Origin: Thermococcus sp.
GTDB lineage: Archaea > Methanobacteriota_B > Thermococci > Thermococcales > Thermococcaceae
DNA: 64,000 nucleotides
Direction: 5' to 3'
Assembly: GCF_015521605.1 (NCBI RefSeq)
Contig: NZ_WANV01000030.1
Coordinates: 158,338 to 222,337 of the forward strand
The position numbers were made by a program, and so were the translations under genes. The notes below the pieces were generated by a model. The model searched no databases. It was not told where the DNA came from and worked only from the letters and a program-made list of their open reading frames with translations. Of the stretch, positions 8,623-17,152 are shown one piece after another (position 1 is the first letter of the stretch; each line of letters begins with the position of its first letter).

Positions 8623-9459
8623 ATGAAGCATGTCCCGGTTTTTGATGACCTCAAGAGGATAGGCGATGAGAGGGTGACCGCCATCGGAATGGGCACGTGG
8701 GGCATAGGTGGAAAGGAGAGTCCGGACTACTCGCGCGATGGGGAGAGCATCGAGGCTCTGAGGCACGGTTTGGAGATGGGGATCAACCTCATCGACACAG
8801 CGGAGTTCTACGGTGCTGGTCACAGCGAGGAGCTCGTAGGCGAGGCGATAAAAGGCTTCGAGCGCGAGGAGCTTTTCATCGTCAGCAAGGTATGGCCCAC
8901 ACACTTCGGGTACGAAAGCGCAAAGAAGGCCGCAAAGGCGAGCGCAAGGAGGCTCGGCACATACATAGACCTCTACCTGCTCCACTGGCCGGTTGACGAC
9001 TTTGGGAGAATAGAGGAGACGCTTCACGCAGTGGAAGAACTGGTTGATGAGGGGTTAATCCGCTACATCGGTGTGAGCAACTTCGACCTTGAGCTTCTCA
9101 AGCGCTCCCAAGAGGCAATGAGAAAGTACGAGATAGTGGCCAACCAGGTAAAATACTCCCTCAGGGACAGGTGGCCTGAAACGAGCGGGCTTCTCGATTA
9201 CATGAAGCGCGAGAGAATCGCTTTAATGGCATACACTCCCCTTGAAAAGGGCGCCCTCGCGAGAAACCCCTGCCTGGCCGAGATTGGAAGACCCTACGGC
9301 AAAACCGCGGCCCAGGTGGCCTTGAACTATCTCATATGGGAGGAGAACGTCGTGGCCATACCCAAGGCCGGAAGCAAAGCCCACCTCGAAGAGAACTTCG
9401 GGGCCATGGGGTGGAGGCTTTCAAAGGAGGATAGGGAAAGAGCGAGGGGCTGTGTTTGA
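8623..9459 (+). CDS. AdhD-like aldo/keto reductase
   Basis: NAD(P)H-dependent oxidoreductase with a TIM barrel, 278 aa, of the same length and with the same RARGCV-type end as the P. furiosus alcohol dehydrogenase AdhD. AKR signature: catalytic D(TAEFYGAG) with Tyr near residue 62, Lys in IVSKVWPTH, His in LLHWPVDD, and the cofactor phosphate site IPKAGSK near 245. AdhD enzymes interconvert secondary alcohols and ketones with broad specificity; the physiological substrate is unknown. ATG follows GGTGATGGT. A decayed oxidoreductase gene lies directly downstream. Confidence 0.92.
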   Translation: MKHVPVFDDLKRIGDERVTAIGMGTWGIGGKESPDYSRDGESIEALRHGLEMGINLIDTAEFYGAGHSEELVGEAIKGFEREELFIVSKVWPTHFGYESAKKAAKASARRLGTYIDLYLLHWPVDDFGRIEETLHAVEELVDEGLIRYIGVSNFDLELLKRSQEAMRKYEIVANQVKYSLRDRWPETSGLLDYMKRERIALMAYTPLEKGALARNPCLAEIGRPYGKTAAQVALNYLIWEENVVAIPKAGSKAHLEENFGAMGWRLSKEDRERARGCV

Positions 9460-9474
9460 TGTACTGCTACCACA

Positions 9475-9851
9475 GCAGTTGCCCGTGTCAACCTGATTTA
9501 CAAAGAAGCCCCACCGGAACCGACCCCCTGAGCGAGGTGAACAAGTTCGTCTTCGCCACCGGGGGGTGACGGGACTCGTTCTGGGTTCTGGAAATATAAT
9601 CGCGGTGAGCAAGACACCCTCGATTGGGTCACGCCGCTGCTCGACAACACCACCCCACCTCGCTGGTGGGAGCCGGGCAGCCAGCGGAGGGCAACGGGGC
9701 CTTAATGGACTACAACGACTTCCTTGAAGCTCGTAGGGAGTTCTACAGGCTCAGAGGCTGGCACGAGGAACTCGGTTACGGGGAGTTCAGAGAAGATGCG
9801 GAGAGGGCTTTGGGAGTAGTGAAGAAGAGGGTGGAGTTTAGAGTTCGCTGA
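9475..9851 (+). pseudogene. Remnant of an aldehyde:ferredoxin oxidoreductase (AOR/WOR-family) gene
   Basis: Two recognisable ends of a tungsten aldehyde:ferredoxin oxidoreductase survive with the middle missing. The N-terminal part reads NLIYKEAPP, then in another frame TGTDPLSEVNKFVFATGG, then after a one-base loss in the G-run at 9561-9566 VTGLVLGSGNIIAVSKTP. This matches the GTDPLSPENKL(I/V)FATGPLTGT block of AOR N-terminal domains. From about 9615 the DNA switches to C-terminal sequence: TTPPRWWEP, then in another frame GALMDYNDFLEARREFYRLRGW, like the C-terminal ELRGW end of the family. Around 500 codons are gone. The frameshifts and internal deletion mark a dead gene. Confidence 0.7.
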
Positions 9852-10113
9852 GCCATCCAACGACGCCTACGAGAACTAAATCAATGCAGAAGCTCGCGAG
9901 AAAGATAAGGAGGACTGACCATTTCATCTCCCTTTTCTCTCTTATGAGCAGGAGAAGGAGTAAAGCAATCAACATGGCCATCAGTGAGGCGAGCAGAATA
10001 ATTACCAGCAACTCCAGAGGTTTTGGAAGGTGTTTATCAATCCCAAGGACATCTACTACTGCGGCACTCACGAAAGTGAAGTAGAAGGCAGAGGGAATCA
10101 GGAAGAGGCGCAT
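9838..10113 (-). CDS. Small membrane protein of unknown function
   Basis: 91-aa protein made of three hydrophobic segments (about residues 5-25, 36-60 and 68-88) joined by a basic loop REKREMKW. No family recognised. GTTATAAC lies roughly 25 bases before the ATG at 10113 and no Shine-Dalgarno is visible, so the mRNA may be leaderless. The 3' end overlaps the stop of the AOR remnant on the other strand. The gene sits in an accessory patch with secreted proteins. Confidence 0.55.
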   Translation of the reverse strand: MRLFLIPSAFYFTFVSAAVVDVLGIDKHLPKPLELLVIILLASLMAMLIALLLLLLIREKREMKWSVLLIFLASFCIDLVLVGVVGWLSEL

Positions 10114-10219
10114 AGAATGCCCGTTATAACTTCCACTTTCTCCTAGGACATCTCATCATATATATCGGGGAGGATGAAGAGCAGCCCGTAAATTACCGAG
10201 GGAGGCTATGGGATTCTAA

Positions 10220-10735
10220 TCATCCACAACACTCCGTCGTCCCGTTTTCATCCACCCACACTATCGCCGGAATCACACAGGTGTCGTTCAACACCTTGAC
10301 CGTTGTAGTGTTGTACCTCACCGTTACCGTTGAGTGGTAGTCAAGGACTCTTCCTCCATGCTCGCTGAAGAATTTGATATACTCCCTAACGGCTGTTTCG
10401 TTGGCTGGAACCAGATTCAAGGTCTTATTCTGGAAGTCAAAGAATGCTAGGTACGTCCTGTTCCCTACTTCTACTATGGATTCCATACGCAGTATCCTGC
10501 AATGAGGGGAGAGCTTCCCGCAGGTTTTGCCATTGATCCAGTATGTGTAGTAGGGCTTAAGGGAGAAGTTGCTCAGATTGGCGTCGTAGAGCATGTTCAG
10601 GGCTGTATCTGGAGCCAGTGTGGGGGAATCGGGAGAGGGGCTTTTATCAACATATCCTTTGGTCCATGTTAGTACTCCTAACACCAACAGAAAAGATAAA
10701 AGAAGCATGAAGGCAGCTTTATGATTCTTTCTCAT
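10220..10735 (-). CDS. Secreted or membrane-anchored hypothetical protein, paralog of the gene at 12414
   Basis: 171-aa protein with a basic N-terminus and one hydrophobic stretch (residues 9-26), so secreted or anchored outside the membrane. Its body has several N-glycosylation sequons (NLS, NFS, NRT, NKT, NTT, NGT) and cysteines. A central block (RTYLAFFDFQ, LVPANETAVREYIKFF, EHGGRVLDYHST) is clearly shared with the protein at 12414-12893 (GTYLAVFYPR, LIPANKSTVNEYLRFF, EHGGRVLDCKS), so the two are paralogs of one Thermococcales-type family. It overlaps the upstream gene by 17 bp, so they are co-transcribed. Function unknown. Confidence 0.7.
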   Translation of the reverse strand: MRKNHKAAFMLLLSFLLVLGVLTWTKGYVDKSPSPDSPTLAPDTALNMLYDANLSNFSLKPYYTYWINGKTCGKLSPHCRILRMESIVEVGNRTYLAFFDFQNKTLNLVPANETAVREYIKFFSEHGGRVLDYHSTVTVRYNTTTVKVLNDTCVIPAIVWVDENGTTECCG

Positions 10736-11717
10736 TTAGTAACCCCTCCTTTTCGATATAGGAGCTGATCTTTAAAACTTTAACCTGAGGATTTTCCAGA
10801 ACGTATATCGGGCTTCCTTTTTTTGCAGCCCTTTGAATTACTATTTCCGGAATATTGAATTGTCGCTTGTATTTTTGGACATGCTTTGGGTTTATGGCAT
10901 ACATTGTGTAAATCTTTCCGTTAATATTTATTGTATATTTGGAAATTCCTATAACTCTGTACTTTATTCCCTGGATAATTTTAGTTGTTGTGCTGGTTTT
11001 TTTCAACATCATAGTTGGGGTATATGAAGGTGCTCTGATCTCAAAACTACCAGAAACGACAGCAGCATCTACTGGATCCCAGTATATTTTTGACTTAACT
11101 GTAAAATCCGCATAGCTGCCCGGATCAATTTCTACAAACCAGCGTGTGAAGTGCCCAACATCACTTCCATATGTCGTCCACCTGAAGTATACGTTCCCAG
11201 GATTATTGAGTGTGTCATATCCTTTTTTGAGGTTATAAGCGAATTCTGCCGCTGTGTATGCATAACCTACACCATAGGGCATATTACTAACCACAATTCC
11301 TGCTATATCCTGTGCAATATCTTCAAATAAACCAGCAGTTCCTGAGTCTGGAAATGCTGCAGCCACACGTCCATCAGATGGATTTGTCATAAAAGAAAAA
11401 CTTCCTCCGTCTTTTATGAGATCTACTCCTTGCTTTACTATCATCCCAGGTCCACAGGAGATACCGCATTCTCTTGCAGCACCGGCAGCAGATTCTTTGA
11501 GTTCGTACAAATATCCGTAACCATCCCACCAGTAGTAGTTGTACTTCTCAACTGCTGCACTGTTGTGTACAGTCCCTCCTCCAAGGGGAGTTTCATAATA
11601 CCCCTTTGAATACCCCTCTCCAAGTTCACTCCAATCCCCAGAAGCTAATGCCACCCCAGTTGTAGTTCCGACCATCAGCAGCCCCAAGAGGACTGCTATC
11701 AAGAGCTTCCATCTCAA
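10719..11717 (-). CDS. Secreted hypothetical protein, AT-rich accessory gene
   Basis: 332-aa protein with a clear signal peptide (RWKLLIAVLLGLLMVGTTTGVA, cleavage near ALASG), rich in Gly, Tyr and Ser in the first half and Lys/Ile in the second. No family recognised. The start codon is TTG at 11717, with GGAGGTGA five bases before it; no ATG fits as well. TTTATATATGC at about 11762-11772 is the promoter. The coding sequence is visibly more AT-rich than its neighbours (AAA, ATA and TAT codons common), which suggests recent acquisition. It overlaps the next gene by 17 bp. Confidence 0.7.
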   Translation of the reverse strand: MRWKLLIAVLLGLLMVGTTTGVALASGDWSELGEGYSKGYYETPLGGGTVHNSAAVEKYNYYWWDGYGYLYELKESAAGAARECGISCGPGMIVKQGVDLIKDGGSFSFMTNPSDGRVAAAFPDSGTAGLFEDIAQDIAGIVVSNMPYGVGYAYTAAEFAYNLKKGYDTLNNPGNVYFRWTTYGSDVGHFTRWFVEIDPGSYADFTVKSKIYWDPVDAAVVSGSFEIRAPSYTPTMMLKKTSTTTKIIQGIKYRVIGISKYTININGKIYTMYAINPKHVQKYKRQFNIPEIVIQRAAKKGSPIYVLENPQVKVLKISSYIEKEGLLNEKES

Positions 11718-11966
11718 TCAGTTCACCTCCTGAGAGTTTTCATAACACTTATGAACGTTAGCATATATAAATTTTTCCTTTTACTATTAGTAAGATTTCT
11801 TCCTTTTTTTTTCGAGTACAAATTTATTCAGAGTTGGGTTTTACGATGGAGATGGGCTAAAAGAAAGAAGAGTAATCGAGTAAGCTAGTGAATACATTGG
11901 AACAAAAAGCGAAAAATCAACCTCTCAAAACGCTTGGGGTGTGATGGGGCGTAGATTTAATCCCTC

Positions 11967-12386
11967 TTACCCCTTTTCCGTTGCGTTCCACACCCGCTCG
12001 CATTCGGATACGACTTCCTGGAAGATGCCCTCGCCTGCGGGCTCGAACCCTATAACCTCCCAGTCGGTTGTGTTTATGACGGCTTTGTAATACGTTCCAT
12101 TGACGGGACGACACGTTAGGCCGGTGCAGTTGATCGTGTAGTTGGCGTAGAGGACGACAGTTGCCGTATCGTTGGGCCAGGCGCAGAGGGTAACGCCGGT
12201 GCACCTCCAGTCCGGGTTGTACTGATAGCAGTAGTCGAGGGCCGTTGAGGCTATCCTGTCCTGGAAAACTACGTAAGCGGGAAGGGGGTGCTCTTGATCC
12301 CCTGGCCGATGCACCCCCCTGAATGCCCATACCGAGAGAAGTATGAGGACAAAAATTATGGTGGGAATCCACTTTTTCGGTTGCAT
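11967..12386 (-). CDS. Secreted or anchored hypothetical protein with cysteine pairs
   Basis: 139-aa protein with an N-terminal hydrophobic helix (residues 6-22) after a KK pair, then an extracellular domain with cysteines (C in DYCYQ, WRCTG, LCAWP, NCTGLTC, SECER) that could form disulfides, and sequons NDT, NYT, NCT, NGT, NTT. No family recognised. The start ATG follows GGGGGAATTGGA. It lies 27 bp after the paralog gene at 12414, probably in the same transcript. Confidence 0.65.
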   Translation of the reverse strand: MQPKKWIPTIIFVLILLSVWAFRGVHRPGDQEHPLPAYVVFQDRIASTALDYCYQYNPDWRCTGVTLCAWPNDTATVVLYANYTINCTGLTCRPVNGTYYKAVINTTDWEVIGFEPAGEGIFQEVVSECERVWNATEKG

Positions 12387-12413
12387 TCCAATTCCCCCAG
12401 ACCGTCGGCCACT

Positions 12414-12893
12414 TCACTCCTTGCCGGTCTCCACGATGGCGGGAACCACGCACATGCCGTTCAGCTCACGCACAGTAACGTTCTCACCGAACGATGTCCT
12501 TATCGTGGACTTTGTCATCGATTTGCAGTCGAGGACCCTTCCCCCGTGCTCGTCAAAAAAGCGCAGATACTCGTTTACCGTGCTCTTGTTGGCGGGGATG
12601 AGAGTTAACCTCCCTTCGCGGGGATAAAATACCGCTAGGTAAGTGCCATTTTCCACTACAAGCCCCTCAACCCTGAGCACAGTGTAGTTTGGAGGCTCAC
12701 CGCTGACCCAGAAGACCGTCTCTGGCAGGACGTGTGTTATGTGCCGATCGAGGAGGGCGTTTTCAAACTCGATTCTGGCATCGACAAGGGGGTTGGATTT
12801 ATCCACCGCTGAAGAATTGTGGAGCGCCTGATAACCCAATCCCACAATAAAGACAAGGAGTACGATGCCCACGAGGAGGATAACCCTTCTCAT
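12414..12893 (-). CDS. Membrane-anchored hypothetical protein, paralog of the gene at 10220
   Basis: About 159 aa from the chosen ATG (MRRVILLV), with a single N-terminal membrane helix and an extracellular body. It shares the TYLAVF, (L/I)PAN(K/E)(S/T)xVxEY and FxEHGGRVLD blocks with the protein at 10220-10735, so both belong to one uncharacterised family. I chose ATG 12893 because GGGGAT lies seven bases before it; in-frame starts at 12902 and 12920 are possible. ACTTTTTATC near 12965 is a likely TATA element. First gene of the leftward accessory group. Confidence 0.65.
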   Translation of the reverse strand: MRRVILLVGIVLLVFIVGLGYQALHNSSAVDKSNPLVDARIEFENALLDRHITHVLPETVFWVSGEPPNYTVLRVEGLVVENGTYLAVFYPREGRLTLIPANKSTVNEYLRFFDEHGGRVLDCKSMTKSTIRTSFGENVTVRELNGMCVVPAIVETGKE

Positions 12894-13008
12894 CACACGC
12901 ATCCCCGGATGGTTCTTCACACTCGGGGCTAAGGCCCACTCCCCGTTATGCTCAATTAGATAAAAAGTTTTCTATCTGGAAGTGATAAGAAATGGGAGAT
13001 GTCAAAGG

Positions 13009-13734
13009 TTACCCCTTCAGAAACGCCTCCACGAGGTTCCTCGTCTCGTTGAAGGCTTCAAGCGGAATCCCCTTCGGAAGACCGCCTATTTCTCCCTTTA
13101 CGTTCTTGAGGACACCCTCTCCAGCGCCGAGAAACATGCCCTCGCTGACGATTCCGCGGAAGTTGGCCGGCGGGAGCAGGGCGACGGCAACGCGGTTTCC
13201 CTCCTTAACCGTCAAGTCGTTTGTCACAACGGTGATAGCCCTGTCGCCGATGTTGACGTTTGTGACTAGAAGCCTGTCGGCATTCGGGTGCTTGCCGACG
13301 CTCATGACTTCCCCGACCCTGATGTCCACGGCGATGACAGGGTCGTTTATCTTCCCAAGGGCGAGCCTTCTGTCGAGTCCAAGTATCGTGTTCAGGAAAA
13401 AGCGAACCTTAGCCACTTGCTCTTCGACCTTCTCGCGCTTGCTCTTATCGGCCAGGCTGATGAACTTGTGGTGCCAGTCCTCTCCTCCCAGCGCCTCGAT
13501 TATACCGTTGGCCTTCTCCTTCAAGGCCCTCATCTGCGGGGTTTCAATCAGCTCCTTCGGCTCCACGTAGCTGTACCTCATCGCCTGTATCTCCGGGATC
13601 ATCTCCTTCGCCAGCTGAATCGCTCCCTTCTTGTTCCACTTCCCCTTGAACTTCGCGTGCTCCACCGTCTTCAGGAACAGTTCCACGCTCTTCTCCGCCA
13701 CCAGTAAGCGGTAATCCTTGCTCGTATCCCACAT
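13009..13734 (-). CDS. tRNA-binding protein with C-terminal EMAP-II/ARC1-like OB domain
   Basis: About 241 aa. Residues 120-240 form a tRNA-binding OB fold of the type at the end of methionyl-tRNA synthetases and in Arc1p ([45 protein letters not shown]). The N-terminal half is helical and specific to Thermococcales. It probably delivers or channels tRNA to a synthetase. The ATG at 13734 follows GGAGGGTGA; GTG at 13743 is the alternative. The reading frame of the upstream TPR gene continues into it for about 190 bp. Last gene of the leftward operon that begins with rpl37A. Confidence 0.85.
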   Translation of the reverse strand: MWDTSKDYRLLVAEKSVELFLKTVEHAKFKGKWNKKGAIQLAKEMIPEIQAMRYSYVEPKELIETPQMRALKEKANGIIEALGGEDWHHKFISLADKSKREKVEEQVAKVRFFLNTILGLDRRLALGKINDPVIAVDIRVGEVMSVGKHPNADRLLVTNVNIGDRAITVVTNDLTVKEGNRVAVALLPPANFRGIVSEGMFLGAGEGVLKNVKGEIGGLPKGIPLEAFNETRNLVEAFLKG

Positions 13735-14776
13735 ACCTCTCACCCTCCAGTGCCTCCAAAACGCGGTTCTTAACGCTTTCGTCCCTTATTCCCTCGGCTA
13801 TCGAACGGGCCCTGGCTTTATCACCCCAGCGGGCGTATGCCAGGGCCACCTCTCCGAGGAGCTCCGATGCGATCTTATCGTCCCTGATGACGCCGGCAAG
13901 GATAAGCGGTTCCTCCAGGAAGCCTATGCGGAGGAAGCGCCTCGCTATCCCCTCCAGCTCCCTGTCGGTCGGCCTGAACTTGCCGACGAAGACTATCTCA
14001 AGGGCGTCGTCGAAGACCCTCCTGCCGAGTCTCGGCTGCTCATGGAGGTAGAGCCAGTAGGCCAGCTCAAGCATTGTTATCGCCCTCCCCTCCAGCGGGA
14101 GGAAGCGCATCATTGAAATCGCGGGCTCGACCTCCCCCTTCTCAAGGAGCTCCTCCACCGCCGTTTTGCCCCTCTTCAGAACGTCCCGGATGAGCTCCAT
14201 TTTGTCCTCGATGTGCTTTGCCTGAAGTTTGAAGAATATCGAGGCGTAAACGTCACGGGCCAGGCCATAGAATTCAAGGGATATCTCATTGGGTATCTCG
14301 TCGGCGCTCTTCTCAATCAGCCGGGCGACTTTAATCAGCGACGACGTTACCGCCGAGGACAGCCCCCGAGAGGCCTGGAGGAGCTCCACGGCCTCCCTGA
14401 ACATTCCCAGGCCGTCTTTATAGCGGTCTGAGAGAACGAGGTTCCTCGCTATCCCCGCCAGAACCTCCCCCCTCACCCTTGGAGAGTCTATGCTCCTCGC
14501 AATCTCTATTGCGTTTTCAAAGTATGCCTCGGCGTCTCTGTCCCGGTTGAGAGTGTACAGCGCCCTTCCGAGGATGGAGTACGCTAATGCTTTCTCAGGC
14601 GTTCCACTTACAGATTCGAGAGTCTCCAGCATGTGACTCAAAACTTCATCCCTCGGGAAGGCCGTCAGCACCTCGGTGAGTGCCACCAGTCGCCGTATCT
14701 CGTCCCCTATCGCCAGCGCGTTTCTCAGGGCGTTCTTGTAATCCCCCTTTGAAAGGTAAAGCTCCACGGCCTCCAC
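13544..14776 (-). CDS. Helical TPR/HEAT-like repeat protein with an abnormal C-terminal read-through
   Basis: About 410 aa in the frame as it stands. The first 345 residues are tandem two-helix repeats of the [14 protein letters not shown] and [19 protein letters not shown] type, seen in Thermococcales TPR-like proteins including the one at 27238 here. From about VLEALEGE onward the frame runs into the start of the tRNA-binding gene and becomes a low-complexity Gly/Glu-rich tail that is merely the +1 frame of that gene. The real stop was probably TGA within GGAGGGTGA and has been lost by a one-base change, or the overlap is genuine. Start GTG at 14776, GGTGG five bases upstream. Confidence 0.65.
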   Translation of the reverse strand: MEAVELYLSKGDYKNALRNALAIGDEIRRLVALTEVLTAFPRDEVLSHMLETLESVSGTPEKALAYSILGRALYTLNRDRDAEAYFENAIEIARSIDSPRVRGEVLAGIARNLVLSDRYKDGLGMFREAVELLQASRGLSSAVTSSLIKVARLIEKSADEIPNEISLEFYGLARDVYASIFFKLQAKHIEDKMELIRDVLKRGKTAVEELLEKGEVEPAISMMRFLPLEGRAITMLELAYWLYLHEQPRLGRRVFDDALEIVFVGKFRPTDRELEGIARRFLRIGFLEEPLILAGVIRDDKIASELLGEVALAYARWGDKARARSIAEGIRDESVKNRVLEALEGERYVGYEQGLPLTGGGEERGTVPEDGGAREVQGEVEQEGSDSAGEGDDPGDTGDEVQLRGAEGAD

Positions 14777-14826
14777 GAGAACCACCAACCGCTGGAAATA
14801 GGGAGCGAAAGTAAAAAAGGCTATCG

Positions 14827-15153
14827 CTAACCCTTGACCTTTTTGTCCCACTGCTCGAGCATCGTGTCGAGCGCCAAGAGGCTGTTGAGCCGGAGGCGAA
14901 CCTTCCGGTTCTCCCAGTCTATTGAGCCCTTGAACTCGTTGAGCAGCTCAAACACCTTCTCGGCTTCCTTCGCCGGGAGGTTCCTACCGTAGAACTCCTC
15001 GCCGCAGTGGGGGCACTTGAAGACGAAGCCCTCAAAGGCCCCCATGAACCTTTCGTGGTCTTTCATTATATCCTCAGCGTTCTCAAGGACGAGCATCTGC
15101 TCTATAAGTCCTGCCCAGTCGAGGGGACTGCCACAGAGCGGGCACTTTGCCAT
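14827..15153 (-). CDS. Small zinc-ribbon protein
   Basis: 108-aa protein with an N-terminal CPLCG knuckle at residues 4-8 and a second CPHCGEEFYG knuckle near residue 48, which together can bind one zinc ion. The rest is helical (KEAEKVFELLNEF) and ends in a basic DKKVKG. No precise family recognised; it is a conserved neighbour of the DHH gene in this operon. It follows the DHH gene by one base and precedes the TPR gene, so it is co-transcribed. A role in RNA or translation is only suggested by position. Confidence 0.7.
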   Translation of the reverse strand: MAKCPLCGSPLDWAGLIEQMLVLENAEDIMKDHERFMGAFEGFVFKCPHCGEEFYGRNLPAKEAEKVFELLNEFKGSIDWENRKVRLRLNSLLALDTMLEQWDKKVKG

Positions 15154-15154
15154 A

Positions 15155-16138
15155 TCACCCTACCTCCTTCAAAAACCTCTCAATTTCCTTCAGGATGAGT
15201 TTTATCGCCTCGTCGAGGTTCTTTCTTCCGTTCGCCCCGGCGGCACCGGCGTGGCCGCCACCAGAGCCATCTATGACCGGCCCGACCTTCTCTATGATCT
15301 TACCGAGGTGCAGGCCTTTCCTCACGAGCCCCTCCTTTGCCCTGGCCGAAATCCTTACGCCCTTCTTCTCGCTTCCCACAACCGCTATGTCGGCGCCGAG
15401 GTTCAGGAAGGTCTTGCAGGCGAGGGATTCGTAGGCCGAAACCTTGGAGACGGCTATTACGTACTTTCTGAACTTCCTTATCTCCATTCTCTGGCAGGCC
15501 TTGAGTATGGCCATGCGCTTTGCCTGGTCTATGTTCTCGTCGCTCACAGGGGCAACGAGCTGGAAAATCTCGCCCATCTGAACCGGAAAACGCTCCAGCA
15601 TCTCGCTTACGGCCTTGAAGGTCTTTGCGTTCGCAAAGCGGAAGTTTGCCGTGTCAGTAACTATACCCGCCAGGAGGGCTTTAACTGCTCTCTCGTCGTA
15701 GAAACCGAGGTATTTGAACAGCTCCCAGACTATCTCGGCTGTGGAGGTGCGCGATGAATCGACGACGGCTATATCTGCCCTGATGGGCTTTTCCTTCTCG
15801 GCATGGTGATCGATGACGATAACGGTCTTGCCGCGCGGAATCTCGATGGGTTCGAGCTGCTCGGGGGATGAGGTATCAAAGATTACAACTACATCTTCCC
15901 TAACGGAGGGGTCCTTTTCGAGCGGGACGGGGGAGAACGTGAGCAGTCTTTTGGCGTAGGAGGAGACGCTCTCGGCGACGCCTATTCTCACTCTTTCAAC
16001 GCCGATTGATTTTAGATAGAGAGCAAAGGCTATCGCGGAGCCGAGGGAATCGGGGTCTGCGTTGTGGTGGCAGAGGAGGAGGTAAGATTTGCTCCCTGAC
16101 CTCTCAAGGAAGCGTTTAAGCTTTAGCCTTCCCTTCAT
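15155..16138 (-). CDS. DHH/DHHA1 phosphoesterase (NrnA/RecJ superfamily)
   Basis: Manganese-dependent phosphoesterase acting on nucleic acid ends or short oligonucleotides, 327 aa. Domain DHH: HHNADPDSLGSA near residue 24, FDTSS near 88, IDHHA near 110, and SSRTSTAEIVW. Domain DHHA1 at about 215-325, ending with GGGHAGAAGA, the substrate-clamp motif. In this superfamily NrnA degrades nanoRNA and other members act as exonucleases; the exact activity here is unknown. The ATG at 16138 follows GGGAGATTGCCA. It overlaps the DUF3194 gene by 23 bp inside the ribosome-linked operon. Confidence 0.9.
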   Translation of the reverse strand: MKGRLKLKRFLERSGSKSYLLLCHHNADPDSLGSAIAFALYLKSIGVERVRIGVAESVSSYAKRLLTFSPVPLEKDPSVREDVVVIFDTSSPEQLEPIEIPRGKTVIVIDHHAEKEKPIRADIAVVDSSRTSTAEIVWELFKYLGFYDERAVKALLAGIVTDTANFRFANAKTFKAVSEMLERFPVQMGEIFQLVAPVSDENIDQAKRMAILKACQRMEIRKFRKYVIAVSKVSAYESLACKTFLNLGADIAVVGSEKKGVRISARAKEGLVRKGLHLGKIIEKVGPVIDGSGGGHAGAAGANGRKNLDEAIKLILKEIERFLKEVG

Positions 16139-16448
16139 TGGCAATCTCCCTCAGCCTTCTCTCCACGACCTCGTAGGCCTTTTCCAGGGCTTCGTCGATA
16201 AGCCCCTCAACGTCCACTTTCACGAAAACGGGAACCTCAAGGTACACCTCGACCTCAAGGTCGAGGGTCTCGTTGCGGTTTATTCTCATCGTGACCTCTA
16301 TGTCCTTAACGTCACTCCTGTTGAGGACGTCGAAGACGTGCTTGATTATCGTCTCCTGCGCAAGCTCACCGATCTCTATGAGCTGCTCTTCGCTCAGCTC
16401 CGGCAGACCGATGTTGATAACCCCTTTTCCGCTGGCTCCATTGTCCAT
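16116..16448 (-). CDS. DUF3194 domain protein
   Basis: 110-aa acidic protein, predicted alpha-beta: an N-terminal helix LSEEQLIEIGELAQETI, a strand region DIEVTMRINR and LDLEVEVYLEVP, and a C-terminal helix EALEKAYEVVERRL. This is the pattern of DUF3194, a euryarchaeal family encoded beside prefoldin beta. Function unknown; its fixed place between pfdB and the DHH gene hints at proteostasis or RNA work. The start ATG follows GGAGGGATAGCA. Confidence 0.8.
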   Translation of the reverse strand: MDNGASGKGVINIGLPELSEEQLIEIGELAQETIIKHVFDVLNRSDVKDIEVTMRINRNETLDLEVEVYLEVPVFVKVDVEGLIDEALEKAYEVVERRLREIANEGKAKA

Positions 16449-16480
16449 TGCTATCCCTCCGCAGAATGAAAGAGAAGAGG

Positions 16481-16831
16481 TCAGCCCGCGGCGGGCCTGA
16501 GGGCGGACTGTATCTTGGCGGTGAGCTCCTTGAGCTTCTCGTTGAGCTTCTTCTCCTGTCTCTCAAGGGCGTTCAGGCGAACCTCAAGGGTCTCGACCTT
16601 CTCCTTGAGCTCCTCGACTGCTTTCGCCTTGTCGGTCTTGACGATGAGCGTGCCGACGGTCTTGTATATGGTCGTGCCCTCCTCGACCTTCTCAAGTTCC
16701 TCCAAGGCCTTCTTTGCCTCGGTGAGCTCAAGCTGAACCTTCTGCTTCTGCTGGATGACGAGCTGGAGCTGCTGCTGATAGTTCTCAAGCTGGCCGAGCA
16801 TGGCCTGAACCTGGGGTGGAATGTTCTGCAT
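16481..16831 (-). CDS. pfdB: Prefoldin beta subunit
   Basis: Subunit of the hexameric alpha2beta4 prefoldin that captures unfolded proteins and hands them to the thermosome. 116 aa from ATG 16831 (MQNIPPQVQAML). Two long coiled-coil helices (about residues 7-45 and 70-110), each rich in Q, E, K and L, flank a central beta hairpin EEGTTIYKTVGTLIVKTDK, exactly the prefoldin beta layout. GGTGTTGGTT precedes the start. Located between pcc1 and DUF3194, as in other Thermococcales. Confidence 0.95.
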   Translation of the reverse strand: MQNIPPQVQAMLGQLENYQQQLQLVIQQKQKVQLELTEAKKALEELEKVEEGTTIYKTVGTLIVKTDKAKAVEELKEKVETLEVRLNALERQEKKLNEKLKELTAKIQSALRPAAG

Positions 16832-16894
16832 AACCAACACCTCCGTAATCGTAATGCCGGGTTAGAATAAGGGGCGGGCTTTAAATAGTTTAGG

Positions 16895-17152
16895 CTAAAC
16901 CTCAAGCGAGTCCATAGCGACCTTAATCCATCTCAGATAGGAGTTCAGCGTCCCCCTCAGGGCGGAGTTGTCCTTGGCCAAAAAACGGATTATTATCCTG
17001 TTCCCCTCACGCAGGAACTCTATCCTGCTCCTCCGGTAGGGCACGCTCTCGTGCTCGTAGAGGACGCTCTCGTAAACTATCCTTGCGGTCTCCTCATCGA
17101 AAAAAGAGATTTCGATCACTCCTTCGATTGGCCAGGTTTTTTCTTCAGCCAC
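16895..17152 (-). CDS. pcc1: KEOPS complex subunit Pcc1
   Basis: Small dimerising subunit of KEOPS, the complex that makes the universal t6A37 modification in ANN-decoding tRNAs. About 85 aa. The core ARIVYESVLYEHESVPYRRS and the end SSALRGTxNSYLRWIK-type segment (here NSALRGTLNSYLRWIKVA) match archaeal Pcc1. The start is uncertain: GTG at 17152 is chosen because its product length fits, with ATG 17173 and GTG 17119 as alternatives. It overlaps the 3' end of the Brix gene. Confidence 0.9.
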   Translation of the reverse strand: MAEEKTWPIEGVIEISFFDEETARIVYESVLYEHESVPYRRSRIEFLREGNRIIIRFLAKDNSALRGTLNSYLRWIKVAMDSLEV

